The translations under genes were made by a program, and so were the position numbers. A model generated the notes under the pieces. That model saw nothing but the letters and a program-made list of their open reading frames with translations, was not told the origin of the DNA and made no database searches. A stretch of 64,000 bases of DNA, from NCBI GenBank assembly GCA_017623295.1, contig JAGAPK010000074.1:1-64000 (forward strand), in the 5' to 3' direction. Positions 7,800-17,394 of the stretch are shown piece by piece (the stretch's first letter is position 1; the number at the start of each line of letters is the position of its first letter). Source of the DNA: Lachnospiraceae bacterium (lineage in GTDB: Bacteria > Bacillota > Clostridia > Lachnospirales > Lachnospiraceae).

Positions 7800-10292
7800 T
7801 TATCTGATATCATACACAGACTTAATGGAGAATTCTTTCGCATCACCTTCCAGAATTGTAATGCGTTTTTCGCCCGCATTCATATCAAAGAAATTGTCTG
7901 ATAATTTTACATCTCCGTCAATTCCCTGAATCTCTACATTCTTCGCATAAGCCAAAGCAGACACGATAATGTCATTACCTTCCCTTCGATACGATAATTT
8001 CGGATTCTCAAAGCGGAAGTGTTTCGGTGCGGTAAACAGACAGGTGTTTTCCGATACCACTTTACCATCTACGATGAAGGAATAACTGAGATAGATTCCC
8101 AGTTCATCATACGCTGAGAAATCCTGTTTTTCTAACCAGATACCATCTAACGCCGGAACGGTTACTTCCTCTTCTCCTGATTTCAAAATGCTGCTGTCCG
8201 GTTTTCGAAGTTCCCATTTTACGATACCGCTAACCGGCTCCATTGTTTCGTTTGCCACATGCAATCTGGCTGACTTTTCAATCGGTGCCGGCTGTGCAAT
8301 ACAGAATGGTCTTTCACTCAGCTCACCAACTTCTTCACAGGAAATCATTACCGGTGCAAATGCTTTTTTCTCTGCATAATGAAGTGCTTTCCATCTGCCG
8401 TAATAATCAATACTTGCCCAGGATGCTACCGGCCAGATATCGTTAAGCTGCCATACGACAGTTCCCATACATCTGCCTCTGTGTCTTCTGAAATGTTCAA
8501 TTCCATAGCGAATTGCATCTGCCTGTAACAACTGAGATGCATAGAGCAATAGTTCAAAAGTTGCCGGGTAGAGATACGTTGCTGATAAATAATCCAGAAT
8601 CTTACCGTTTGCAGCCTTATTTCTCTGATGCATTTCCATTACGCGGGAAAAGATATTTCTATCTTCCGGTGCTGTAAAGGTTTCCACTGTTTTCAGACAA
8701 GGGAAAGACTGGAAACCAAATTCAGACATATAACGGAAGTAGAATTTCCGGTACTCAGTAAACGGTTTGTTTCCATGCCATACATCCCAATAATGGGTAT
8801 CGCCCCTGTTTTCATCCCAAGGATTATCATAGTTTCCACCTGAGGATGGAGACGATGGCCAATAGAAGGTTGCCGGGTCTTCCTCTTCCAGAATCTTCGG
8901 AATAATATATTCATACAATTTAATATAGTCGTATTTCTGTTTGATGGAAGGTTCCCACGCTTTATCCAGTGTCTGCGTTTCCATCTCATTATTGCCGCAC
9001 CACAATCCAAGACAGGCGTGATGGCGGATTCTTCTTACATTATCACGAATTTCTGCACTGACATTACGTTCAAAATCAGCATCCAGTTCGTAAGATGCGC
9101 ATGCAAACATAAAATCCTGCCATACAACAAGTCCCAGCTCATCACATGCATCATAGAACCAGTCGTCCAGATAATAGCCGCCTCCCCATACACGGATGCT
9201 GTTATGGTTGGCTTCTACTGCATCTTCTAATAATTTTCTGGTACGTTCTTTGGTTACTCTGGATAAAAGATTGTCCTCCGGAATATAATCGGCACCCATT
9301 GCAAAAATCTTCACGCCGTTTACTTCGTGTGCAAAACATTCGCCCCATTCATCTTTATCCTGATTTACGGTCATGGTACGAAGCCCGATTCGTCTGACAA
9401 AGAAATCCAGCTGATTACCTTCTTCATCTTCCAAAATCACTTCTACGGTGTATAAAGGCTGTTTACCATAGCCATTCGGCCACCATCTCTGCGGATTTTC
9501 TACCAGAATGCTGTCCCAGTCTTCATTTTCCTCAGAAGATTTTACTGCAATCAGTTTTTCTTCCGGGTCATAGAGTGCTGTTTTATATACCAGTTTATCT
9601 TCTCCGCCATTCCAGTCCGTAAAACTCTCTGCGGTTACATCGAATACTACGGTAACAGAGTCTTTTTCCAACGTATTCTCCCAGTTTTGTGTTATGTAAA
9701 CCTGTTCAATACGCGCCTTTTTACCATATAAAACTGAAACATCACGGAAAATACCTGCATCGGGTAGTCTCGGACCCCAGTCCCACCCAAACATACAATG
9801 TGCCTTTCGGATATGTGGAAAGCCCTTCATACATTCATGAGAACCACCGGTATAAACTTTTTCATTCTCCTGCGCAATAAATTTTGTTGGAGAAAAAAAT
9901 ACGATTCGTAGCTGATTATCGCCTTCTTTTGCAGCCTCCAACATATCAAATTCCCAGATGCGGTGCATATTGTCACAATGACCTAAGTATTCATCATTCA
10001 AGTAAATATCCGCAAGGGTATCAATTCCATCGAAACGAAGCAACAAAAAGTCCATTTCCAGCTGCTCTTTTGTCAAAACAAATGTTGTCTGAAAGCTGAA
10101 ATCCTGTTCCATCAGTTTCAGCGCATCCAATTCATTCATGCCATAATAAGGGTCCGGCATCAGACCTTTTTCTAACAGATTGCTATATACCGACCCCGGC
10201 ACTTTGGCATCCATCCAGTCATTCGAAATGCCATATACATTCTCGCCGATAATTTTCATCTGCCAGTTTTTGTTGATAAGCATTTTCTCCAT
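7800..10292 (-). CDS. Glycoside hydrolase family 2, beta-mannosidase type
   Basis: 830 residues, the usual length for GH2 beta-mannosidases. The N-terminal sugar-binding sandwich contains FDGIDTLADIYLN and WDWGPRLPDAGIFR. The TIM barrel has RVWGGGYYLDDWFYDACDE. The acid/base Glu is in WCGNNEMETQ near residue 435 and the nucleophile Glu in MSEFGFQSFP near residue 523. It has no signal peptide, so it acts in the cytoplasm, releasing mannose from imported mannosides. AGAGGG lies 8 nt before ATG. It is a stand-alone gene, with no transporter adjacent. Confidence 0.92.
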   Translation of the reverse strand: MEKMLINKNWQMKIIGENVYGISNDWMDAKVPGSVYSNLLEKGLMPDPYYGMNELDALKLMEQDFSFQTTFVLTKEQLEMDFLLLRFDGIDTLADIYLNDEYLGHCDNMHRIWEFDMLEAAKEGDNQLRIVFFSPTKFIAQENEKVYTGGSHECMKGFPHIRKAHCMFGWDWGPRLPDAGIFRDVSVLYGKKARIEQVYITQNWENTLEKDSVTVVFDVTAESFTDWNGGEDKLVYKTALYDPEEKLIAVKSSEENEDWDSILVENPQRWWPNGYGKQPLYTVEVILEDEEGNQLDFFVRRIGLRTMTVNQDKDEWGECFAHEVNGVKIFAMGADYIPEDNLLSRVTKERTRKLLEDAVEANHNSIRVWGGGYYLDDWFYDACDELGLVVWQDFMFACASYELDADFERNVSAEIRDNVRRIRHHACLGLWCGNNEMETQTLDKAWEPSIKQKYDYIKLYEYIIPKILEEEDPATFYWPSSPSSGGNYDNPWDENRGDTHYWDVWHGNKPFTEYRKFYFRYMSEFGFQSFPCLKTVETFTAPEDRNIFSRVMEMHQRNKAANGKILDYLSATYLYPATFELLLYASQLLQADAIRYGIEHFRRHRGRCMGTVVWQLNDIWPVASWASIDYYGRWKALHYAEKKAFAPVMISCEEVGELSERPFCIAQPAPIEKSARLHVANETMEPVSGIVKWELRKPDSSILKSGEEEVTVPALDGIWLEKQDFSAYDELGIYLSYSFIVDGKVVSENTCLFTAPKHFRFENPKLSYRREGNDIIVSALAYAKNVEIQGIDGDVKLSDNFFDMNAGEKRITILEGDAKEFSIKSVYDIR

Positions 10293-10526
10293 TCTAAATA
10301 CCCTCTCTTTTCTTTTTTACCTAAAAGAATAGCCCCTTCTAGCTAATAATTAGTTTCAATCACATTTTTTTAGCTAAACTTTCTTTCATCATAAGCTATT
10401 TTTGCACTTTTGTCACTATCCTAAAATAAGAAATATTTTACAAAGAAAAAATTTGTATTCTGCACCCGAATATGATATGTTTATACTGACTTAAAGATTC
10501 AGAAAAGGATTGAGAAAGAGGCTTTT

Positions 10527-10772
10527 ATGGAACAGAAAAAAAAGAGAACCCCAAAACAAATTGCAGCTCTCCTTTGTGTGATTTTATTAGTATGTTTATA
10601 CTTGATTACTTTTATTGTAGCCTGTCTGGATTTTCCGGGCTCTGACAAGCTTTTCTCTGCCTGTCTGTATGCCACAATCGGCCTTCCGATATTATGCTGG
10701 ATTTTCATCTGGTTCTCCGGTATTCTGAAAGACCGGAAAGAGGAAAACCTACATCAATTTGATGAAGAATAA
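10527..10772 (+). CDS. Small two-helix membrane protein
   Basis: 81 residues of unknown function on the plus strand. A basic N-terminus (MEQKKKRTPKQ) is followed by two hydrophobic helices (about 14-34 and 43-64) and an acidic tail. GAGGC lies 5 nt before ATG. It is divergent from the GH2 gene and has its own terminator, which supports a real gene. A candidate promoter (TTGTAT near 10451, TATGTT 17 nt later) is weak. Confidence 0.7.
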   Translation: MEQKKKRTPKQIAALLCVILLVCLYLITFIVACLDFPGSDKLFSACLYATIGLPILCWIFIWFSGILKDRKEENLHQFDEE

Positions 10773-10781
10773 GTTTTTACT

Positions 10782-10811
10782 GCGGACTGCTTATGCCAGT
10801 CCGCTTTTTTT
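10782..10811 (+). terminator. Terminator of the small membrane protein gene
   Basis: Perfect 8-bp stem (GCGGACTG at 10782-10789, CAGTCCGC at 10797-10804) followed by seven T. The stem overlaps the last codons of the convergent ABC permease gene. Confidence 0.92.
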
Positions 10812-11498
10812 ATACGCATAGGCGAAAAAGAGAATTGCCACTGCCATATTGACTCCTACTACTGCCACATTTTCCAGAGCGATTTCAAGCTGATACCCTG
10901 ACTGATAGCCCATATTGTTCAACAAGGTATAAATCTGATCTGAATATACAAGTCGTGCTATCTTATCAATTGCCTCATTAAACATGGATAACATCGGCAG
11001 GAAAGAAAAAACAAACATTACCGGCATCGTCAGAGATGTTGCTGACATCTGGTTGTGGCTCCATGTACCAATAGCTGCACCCATCAGTAAAGATGCTAAA
11101 ATTCCAACTGCCATAATTCCAAGAAAAGCTACTAACTCTTTGCCTTCATAAGTTCCGGTCAAACCAAGCACACACGCTCCTATCATACAGATTCCCCATA
11201 TGTAACTACCGGTTCCAATCAGATACTGCATCGGTTTTACCTGGGACATCATTAAAACGCGTAACGTATTTTTCTCTTTTTCTTCCGAAATAATGGATGC
11301 CATACTGGTAAGCGGTGCCATACCTATATACATGCTGGAAAATAAATTTACAAAGAAATTATCCGGCATACCTTCTATTTTCACGGTATTTTCCATAATT
11401 ATCGCCATTAGTGGAAACATGATAAACTGAATCAATATTGTTTTATTTTTAAAGGTTTCTTTTACCTGTTTTTGAAAAATTGCTATGATGTTGCGCAT
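10791..11498 (-). CDS. ABC-2 type transporter permease
   Basis: 235 residues with six hydrophobic segments. The N-terminus (FQKQVKETFKNKTILIQFIMFPLMAI) and the SIISEEKEKNTLRVLMMSQVKP loop are typical of ABC-2 exporter permeases. It partners the ATPase gene 13 bp upstream and lies last in the LytTR-DUF3021-ATPase-permease operon. The substrate is unknown; related operons are often linked to peptide or antimicrobial export. Confidence 0.88.
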   Translation of the reverse strand: MRNIIAIFQKQVKETFKNKTILIQFIMFPLMAIIMENTVKIEGMPDNFFVNLFSSMYIGMAPLTSMASIISEEKEKNTLRVLMMSQVKPMQYLIGTGSYIWGICMIGACVLGLTGTYEGKELVAFLGIMAVGILASLLMGAAIGTWSHNQMSATSLTMPVMFVFSFLPMLSMFNEAIDKIARLVYSDQIYTLLNNMGYQSGYQLEIALENVAVVGVNMAVAILFFAYAYKKSGLA

Positions 11499-11511
11499 AT
11501 ACTTTCCTCCA

Positions 11512-12363
11512 TTATTCTAACATACTTCCGGTCAGTTCCATGAATACTGTTTCCAGATTCGGCTCTGTGGAATGGATTGTTTCTAACAATTCCTGTGCAA
11601 GATAATCCTGCACTTTTTCTGCTGCTTCTTTATTGTTTAGCAGTTCCATACATCTGCCGTCATACAAGCGTATCTGCAATTTTTTCTGATGATTATACTT
11701 TCTGCCGATTTCCTTTGGTTCTCCATATTCTATAATTTTTCCTTCATGCAAAAGTGCTACATGCTGACACAACTTCTCGGCTTCTGCCATGTTATGTGTG
11801 GTTAAGAAAATCGTCGTTCCTTTTGCCTTTTCTTCCAGAATCAGTTCATGAATCTGATTGGTCGTAGTCGGATCTAATCCGCTGGTTGGCTCATCTAAGA
11901 ACAATATTTTCGGTTCGTGCATAACAGCTCTAGCCAGTGCCAGTCTGCCACGCATACCTTTGGATAATTTATCTACCGGTCTTTTCTTTGCTTCTGATAG
12001 TCCTACTTTCTTTAGCACTTCATCGATTCTCTCCACCGGAATGTTATAAATTTTTGCAAACAGCTTCAAATTGTCATAACAGGACAAACGTTCATACAAA
12101 CCAAGTGAATCCATCATCATTCCCATTTCGGTACTACTGCTATCTACCATTACCTTACCGGATGTTGCTTCTAACTGCCCTGTTACAATTTTAATCATCG
12201 TTGTTTTACCCGCACCGGACGGGCCAAGCAGTCCCACAATCTCCCCCGGTTTTACCGTTAATGAAATCCCTTTTAATACTTCTTTTTCGCCAAATTGTTT
12301 TACTACATTTGATAATGCTACGATAGACTTTATATTATTCTGATTTATATTGTTCTGATTCAT
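11512..12363 (-). CDS. ABC transporter ATP-binding protein
   Basis: 283 residues. Walker A GLLGPSGAGKTT near residue 43, ABC signature LSKGMRGRLALARA, Walker B ILFLDEPTSGLDP and switch His in LTTHNMAEAEKLC. A 70-residue C-terminal extension (KLQIRLYDGRCMELLNNKE) is typical of the drug-export class. It powers the neighbouring ABC-2 permease. It starts 1 bp after the DUF3021 stop codon, so translation is probably coupled. Confidence 0.95.
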   Translation of the reverse strand: MNQNNINQNNIKSIVALSNVVKQFGEKEVLKGISLTVKPGEIVGLLGPSGAGKTTMIKIVTGQLEATSGKVMVDSSSTEMGMMMDSLGLYERLSCYDNLKLFAKIYNIPVERIDEVLKKVGLSEAKKRPVDKLSKGMRGRLALARAVMHEPKILFLDEPTSGLDPTTTNQIHELILEEKAKGTTIFLTTHNMAEAEKLCQHVALLHEGKIIEYGEPKEIGRKYNHQKKLQIRLYDGRCMELLNNKEAAEKVQDYLAQELLETIHSTEPNLETVFMELTGSMLE

Positions 12364-12364
12364 A

Positions 12365-12838
12365 CTATTTTTCCTCCTTTTTCAATCGCTCCAGTGCTTC
12401 TTCCATTTTCTTATTTTCCATACGTTCTTTCAAAATCGTTATGGACATACTGACAATGAAGCAAACACCAAAGCAAATCAAAAACATTAGCCAAGGTCTC
12501 CACATATCTGCCGGGAACCAGTCACATACCATAATAAAGCCTGCTGCAACCAGAAGTACCGATATAACCATCCAGACGGTTCTGGCTGTTAATGACATCT
12601 TTTTAATAATCACATCGGTAAAAAACAAGAAACGAATTCCCGTTATACAAGCCGACATCAGCAAAAACTGTACCATTGTGGTAATGTTTAGCCCTTCTTT
12701 TCCAAGTGCAAACATGCTGGAAAATTTCTTTGCACCTTCTCCAAACAAAACACAGAACACACACATAAGTGCTATGGAGATTCCATACATCATAAATATC
12801 TGACCTAAATAATCAAAAATTGTTTTTCTTTCTTCCAT
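12365..12838 (-). CDS. DUF3021 membrane protein
   Basis: 157 residues with four hydrophobic helices and a charged C-terminal coiled coil (LKERMENKKMEEALERLKKEEK). Length, topology and position directly behind a LytTR regulator match DUF3021, which is nearly always paired with such a regulator and is thought to act with it, perhaps holding it in check. That role is family knowledge and not shown here. One bp from both neighbours. Confidence 0.85.
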   Translation of the reverse strand: MEERKTIFDYLGQIFMMYGISIALMCVFCVLFGEGAKKFSSMFALGKEGLNITTMVQFLLMSACITGIRFLFFTDVIIKKMSLTARTVWMVISVLLVAAGFIMVCDWFPADMWRPWLMFLICFGVCFIVSMSITILKERMENKKMEEALERLKKEEK

Positions 12839-12839
12839 T

Positions 12840-13280
12840 TTATTTTACCCCCAGTTTTTCTTTCAGGATTTCTGCATACTGTCTGGAAACAATAACCTGT
12901 TCTCCGTTTTCCAGCGTTACCCAGATTCGTCTGTTCAAATCCGTCTTCAAGGACTTCACATACTTCAACTGGATAATACAGGACTTACTTGCCCGGAAGA
13001 AACCACAATCTTCCAGCTGTTGCTCCAATTCATACAAACGAAAAGTAGTTTCATATACATCTTCTCTTGTATAAACAAAGGTTTTTCTGTCAACGGCTTC
13101 GATATACGCCACCTGATATACGTCCAACAGAAATGTTTCCTCATCTTTGATTACTGCCAGCTGTTTATCAAGAATCCGGATTGCTGCCAGCATCTTTTCG
13201 ATTTCCGGTGTCAGTTTCTTACAGGAAATCCGGATGTGGGTATCTTCTATTTTCTCATCTACATTGATTTCTATCTTCAT
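12840..13280 (-). CDS. LytTR-domain transcriptional regulator
   Basis: 146 residues. After a short N-terminal region (MKIEINVDEKIEDTHIRI) comes a LytTR DNA-binding domain: VAYIEAVDRKTFVYT, TTFRLYELEQQLEDCGFFRASKSCIIQL and VSRQYAEILKEKLG. It lacks a receiver domain, as usual for DUF3021 partners. The open frame extends 19 codons further, but GGAGGA at 13285-13290 fixes ATG at 13280. First gene of the exporter operon, which it probably regulates together with itself. Confidence 0.9.
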   Translation of the reverse strand: MKIEINVDEKIEDTHIRISCKKLTPEIEKMLAAIRILDKQLAVIKDEETFLLDVYQVAYIEAVDRKTFVYTREDVYETTFRLYELEQQLEDCGFFRASKSCIIQLKYVKSLKTDLNRRIWVTLENGEQVIVSRQYAEILKEKLGVK

Positions 13281-13364
13281 TCCATCCTCCACATTACACG
13301 CACAGCTTTTGAAATATGCTTTTTCGCTTTCTTCCATTTGCTGCCTCGTTTCTGTTCCAAAGAT

Positions 13365-13399
13365 AACATACTCTTTTGCCCCTCACAAGGGGGAGCAAC
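13365..13399 (-). promoter_or_regulatory. Candidate promoter and operator of the LytTR operon
   Basis: TATGTT at 13365-13370 could be a -10 box. Just upstream is an interrupted palindrome, TTGCCCCT (13376-13383) facing GGGGGAGCAA (13389-13398) with one bulged base. No -35 box lies at 17 nt; TTGCTC is 22 nt away, so activation at a long spacer or repression is possible. Weak evidence. Confidence 0.35.
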
Positions 13400-13430
13400 A
13401 TAAGTTGCCACATCCAAGACACAAGATGAC

Positions 13431-13469
13431 AAAAAGCCGGGCGGAAATGTTTTTACAAATCCGTCCGGC
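13431..13469 (-). terminator. Terminator after telA
   Basis: GC-rich 10-bp stem (13436-13445 with 13460-13469, one G-T pair), then five T on the minus strand. Ends the xpaC-telA transcript. Confidence 0.88.
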
Positions 13470-13539
13470 TTATTTCTCAGCATACTTCTCTTCCTATTTC
13501 TTAGCTTACTTTACTGCGATTCCATTTTTTAGCACAAAT

Positions 13540-14682
13540 TTATTTTGCACTGATTTCAAGGAGTTTTTTCTTTAATTCGTCTTCCATCTGCTGCATCTCA
13601 AGTTCAGCAGTCTTTCTCTTTTCTCTGCCTTCTGCCTGAATCTTCATCACTTCATCTAAAGTAGAAATCAAAGAAGCATTTGTATTTTTCAAAGTTTCCA
13701 TATCCACAATACCTCTCTCTGATTCTTTTGCACTTTCTACGGCTGCTGTCTTTAATACAGCTGCATTTTTCTTCAGGAGTTCATTTGTCATGTCAGATAC
13801 TTCACGCTGTGCTCTGGCTGCCTGCTCTGCATGACTTACGCCAAGTGCCAGTACCATCTGACTTTTCCAAAGAGGAATAGTATTCACAACAGTAGACTGA
13901 ATTTTCTCAATCATCATAGTATCACTGTTCTGCACCAGACGAATCTGTGGTGCTGTCTGAATGGATACCATTCTTGTCAACTCTAAATCATGGATTTTTT
14001 TCTCGAAACGGTCACAAAGTGCTTCCAAATCCTTCGCCGCCTGTGCATCCTCCGGGAGTCCGCTTACCTGTGCTTTGGCTAACAACTCAGCAAGTTCTTT
14101 TTCCCTTGTTTCCTGTAACTTCTTCTTTCCTGCAAGAATGTACATAGACAGTTCTTTAAAATAAGATAAATTTAAATCATACATTTTGTCTAAGATATCA
14201 ACATCTTTCATCAACTGCACCTGATGTTGTTCCAACGCCTGACAGATTCTGTTGATATTGGTTTCTGCTTTGGAATATTTTACTTTTAAAGCATCAATCT
14301 TATTGGATGTCTTTTTGAACAAACCAAGAAATCCTTTTTCTTCTTCATCAAAATCACGCAATTCGGAAACAACGCCGGAAAGCATTTCACCGATTTCGCC
14401 TAAATCCTTTGTTTTGACATTTTCAAGCGCACCGCCGGAAAAATCAGCCATCTTCTTCTGTGTTCCCACGCCGTACTGTAAAATGGCAGTTGAATTATGT
14501 AAGTCAATCTGTTTGCTGAACTCATCCACCATTTTTCTTTCTGCATCCGTTAAAATGGTTTCATCCAACTGCTCCTGTACTTCCTGTTTTGGTTCTGCTG
14601 TTACCGGAACCTGTTTTTCATCTAATACTTCTCCAAATACCAGAGTTGGCACTGTTGCTTCTTTTACTTCTACTTCACTCAT
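13540..14682 (-). CDS. TelA family toxic-anion-resistance protein
   Basis: 380 residues, mostly helical and soluble. TelA-type signatures include KKTSNKIDALKVKYSKAETN, LDKMYDLNLSYFKELSMYIL and NTIPLWKSQMVLALGV, with coiled coil to the end. TelA was named for tellurite resistance, but in most Firmicutes the true role is thought to be in envelope stress. The start overlaps the xpaC stop by 4 bp. The xpaC-telA pair corresponds to xpaC-yaaN of B. subtilis. Confidence 0.92.
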   Translation of the reverse strand: MSEVEVKEATVPTLVFGEVLDEKQVPVTAEPKQEVQEQLDETILTDAERKMVDEFSKQIDLHNSTAILQYGVGTQKKMADFSGGALENVKTKDLGEIGEMLSGVVSELRDFDEEEKGFLGLFKKTSNKIDALKVKYSKAETNINRICQALEQHQVQLMKDVDILDKMYDLNLSYFKELSMYILAGKKKLQETREKELAELLAKAQVSGLPEDAQAAKDLEALCDRFEKKIHDLELTRMVSIQTAPQIRLVQNSDTMMIEKIQSTVVNTIPLWKSQMVLALGVSHAEQAARAQREVSDMTNELLKKNAAVLKTAAVESAKESERGIVDMETLKNTNASLISTLDEVMKIQAEGREKRKTAELEMQQMEDELKKKLLEISAK

Positions 14683-15980
14683 TTTCCTTCTCCTTTTTGC
14701 TCTGTTTCAAAATCCCTTTTCAAATAACCGTCCTGCTTTAACATCGTATTCAGCACGGAAATATCTGACTGAATATCCCATGCCTTATCCCGGAAAAGAT
14801 CATCCAAGAACTTTTCAAAGGCATCATTAATGGTATCGACGGTTGTTTCAATTTCCTTCTTTGTTTCAGAAATATTTTTTACATCAATATTCTGCTTGTC
14901 CAAATCTCTGTATGCTTCTAACAACTTCTGTGTTGTCGGCAGATAATAGCTTAACATCTTCTGTAATTCCGGTGCAAGTTCCGGCTCTTTCTCAACCTGT
15001 GCAAAAATACGCGTTACCAGAAGTTCCAGTTTATCTAACTTCTCAGACATTTCTTCGCCCGGAATTTCATCATTACAGATTCTTATCATGCGGACATAGT
15101 CTCTGCCTTCTTCCAATACCTTCGCGGTCTGTGCCTTTGCCGGATCTTTCTTTGCTTCTTCCGCATGAACAGCTGCCTCTTTCTCATCTTTCTGCTTCTG
15201 CTCATATTGATTCTGTGTCAGCATATATTGTTCATACACAGCATCACTGGCAATAAAACATTTTTCCTTTTTATCCAGATGCGCCTGCAAGAACATACCC
15301 TTCTGCATCATTTTCTTCAAGTCTTTTCTGATAAAACGCTGACTTCTGCCTGTCTTATCTGCCAGTTCTTCAATAGAACAATATAATTTATCTTTTACCA
15401 TTTCCACATAATGACGGAAACGGTCTGTTCTTCCTTTTAATTTTACACCGTAGGCTCCCACAGACAATCCGGCGGTTGTCGCTACAACCGGCAATGTCAT
15501 GGTTGCAAAAGACTCTGCTCCTATCAGAACACTCATCATCGTACGAATCGTAGACAGTCCTGCCAGTCCCATTGTACCAAAGCCGACTATCATACAAACA
15601 ATACCGGAAACACTACCTGCCGGATTTCTGCTAAAAAGCTTCGGGTCCGGTCTTAAATTCGGTTTCGCATAATAAACCTTGCCGTTATATCTTTCCCATT
15701 TCTGATGTTTCGCCGGTGCTCCAACTTCGTGCTGAGCCATCTGACTGTTCGGTGCGGTATGATTGACCGTTCTGCTGTTTGCCGTTTGCTGCACACTCTG
15801 CTGAATGCTGTCTCGCACATCGTTCACTGCATCATTGATGCTTTTGCTCACATCACCAACCGCCTGATTGACGGTGTCACTGATACTTTTGCTTAATTCC
15901 GTAAAATCATTGGAATCAATCGCCTGCTGCACCTGCTTCTTTATATCTTCCCCTACCTGATACCACTCATTCTTATCCAT
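14679..15980 (-). CDS. xpaC: XpaC family membrane-associated protein
   Basis: 433 residues. The N-terminal 90 residues hold amphipathic repeats (SKSISDTVNQAVGDVSKSI). Two hydrophobic helices follow (about 122-145 and 158-182), then a helix-turn-helix-like part (LADKTGRSQRFIRKDLKKMM) and the XpaC C-terminal helical domain (LLEAYRDLDKQNIDVKNI). XpaC was named for hydrolysis of the dye X-phosphate; an enzymatic role is doubtful. The start is moved inward to ATG at 15980, with GAGG 6 nt before it. Overlaps telA by 4 bp. Confidence 0.88.
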   Translation of the reverse strand: MDKNEWYQVGEDIKKQVQQAIDSNDFTELSKSISDTVNQAVGDVSKSINDAVNDVRDSIQQSVQQTANSRTVNHTAPNSQMAQHEVGAPAKHQKWERYNGKVYYAKPNLRPDPKLFSRNPAGSVSGIVCMIVGFGTMGLAGLSTIRTMMSVLIGAESFATMTLPVVATTAGLSVGAYGVKLKGRTDRFRHYVEMVKDKLYCSIEELADKTGRSQRFIRKDLKKMMQKGMFLQAHLDKKEKCFIASDAVYEQYMLTQNQYEQKQKDEKEAAVHAEEAKKDPAKAQTAKVLEEGRDYVRMIRICNDEIPGEEMSEKLDKLELLVTRIFAQVEKEPELAPELQKMLSYYLPTTQKLLEAYRDLDKQNIDVKNISETKKEIETTVDTINDAFEKFLDDLFRDKAWDIQSDISVLNTMLKQDGYLKRDFETEQKGEGK

Positions 15981-16076
15981 TCTAATCCTCATTTCTATGT
16001 ATGGATTTTTCACATTATGATTATACGTGAAAATGGTATAAAATACAATAACTGTTCTGTGTTAACTATTCTGAGT

Positions 16077-17393
16077 TTATAGCAACCGCATTTTCTTATA
16101 CAAATAAGTTCCCAGAAAAATATCAGCTCCTGCCCATGCCAAAACCTCTCCCCAGAAAACACCTTTATAACCAATTATTCCTGTTAAAACACAGGCACAG
16201 AAAATGCGCATGAAAACTTGTACAAAACTTGAGCACATTGGTATGATAGAATTTCCAAGCCCCTGAATACAGGAACGAATAATATACACCATATAAAGAA
16301 GTGGAAAGAAAATCGCCAGAATACACAAAAACTGATAGCCAATTCCAATCGCTGCCTCAACCATTTCCTGCTGTTCCTTAATAAAAAGACCCAGAATATT
16401 TTTCCCAAAGAACCACATAAGGAAAGACATTCCATATGCCGTAATGATTCCAGTGCGAAGTGCCGCTTTTATCCCAGTCTTAATTCTTGCCTTCTCTCCT
16501 GCACCACGATTCTGCGCCGTATAAGTAGATATCGCATAACCATAAGAAGATGCTGCCATCTCCAAAAGTCCGTAAAGTTTATTTGCCGCCGTATAGCCTG
16601 CCAGAAATAGAATGCCGAAACCATTTGCAACGCTCTGCACCACCAGACCACCGAAAGCCGTAATTACATTTTGAAATCCCATCGGTATCCCGAGTCGAAT
16701 CTCTTCCTTCAAAAGTTCTCTGTCCGGTTTTCGATTCCCTTTCTTTATCTTAGCCTGGCTCATCCGTACGAGCACAAAACCACAGCATACCGTTGCCAGA
16801 AGCTGTGCTAAAACCGTTGCAAAAGCAGCACCGTGAATTCCCCACTGAAAGCCCATAACAAACAGTACATCCAATACAATATTGCAAAATGAAGCCACAA
16901 TCATACTGATAAAAGGTGCTTTACTATTACCAAATGCCCGCAAAATTGCTGCTAGCATATTATATGCAAATGAAATCGGAACTCCCATATAGAGAATCTG
17001 TAAATAGGTATAAGACAAAGGTAGAATGTCTTCCGGTGTCTTTAAAAGTTTCAATGCCGGCACAAGCAATATCTGTCCTGCCAGCGTAAATAATACAGCA
17101 CCAAAAGCAGATAAAAGAAACGCCTGAAAAATACTTCTCTGCACCCTTTCTGTTTCTTCTGCTCCAATGTATTTTGCAATGCTTACGGAAAATCCTTGTG
17201 TCATTCCCTGTATCAGTCCAAACATCAGAAAACATAACCATTCTGTTGCTCCAAGTGCCGCCAGCGCATTTACACCTAACTGCTGTCCTACAATCATCGT
17301 ATCGACAAACGTATATAATTGTTGAAATACATTCCCCAAGACAAGCGGTAGTGAAAATTGTAACAATAATTTCGTTGGATTTCCCTGTATCAT
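16077..17393 (-). CDS. MATE family efflux transporter
   Basis: 438 residues with twelve predicted helices. The opening MIQGNPTKLLLQFSLPLVLGNVFQQLYTFVDTMIVGQ and the internal NGFGILFLAGYTAANKLYGL are standard for MATE proteins of the DinF/NorM type. It exports drugs or metabolites against Na+ or H+; the substrate is not predictable. It starts 1 bp after the HAD phosphatase gene, so the two are co-transcribed. Confidence 0.93.
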   Translation of the reverse strand: MIQGNPTKLLLQFSLPLVLGNVFQQLYTFVDTMIVGQQLGVNALAALGATEWLCFLMFGLIQGMTQGFSVSIAKYIGAEETERVQRSIFQAFLLSAFGAVLFTLAGQILLVPALKLLKTPEDILPLSYTYLQILYMGVPISFAYNMLAAILRAFGNSKAPFISMIVASFCNIVLDVLFVMGFQWGIHGAAFATVLAQLLATVCCGFVLVRMSQAKIKKGNRKPDRELLKEEIRLGIPMGFQNVITAFGGLVVQSVANGFGILFLAGYTAANKLYGLLEMAASSYGYAISTYTAQNRGAGEKARIKTGIKAALRTGIITAYGMSFLMWFFGKNILGLFIKEQQEMVEAAIGIGYQFLCILAIFFPLLYMVYIIRSCIQGLGNSIIPMCSSFVQVFMRIFCACVLTGIIGYKGVFWGEVLAWAGADIFLGTYLYKKMRLL

Positions 17394-17394
17394 T

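Noticed and set aside
10300..10460. Possible catabolite-repression (cre) site before the GH2 gene
   Set aside because: AT-rich palindromic bits only; none matches the cre consensus.
12820..13575. Overlapping plus-strand frames of 84-142 codons
   Set aside because: They lie opposite the LytTR gene and terminators, with no family match and no RBS.
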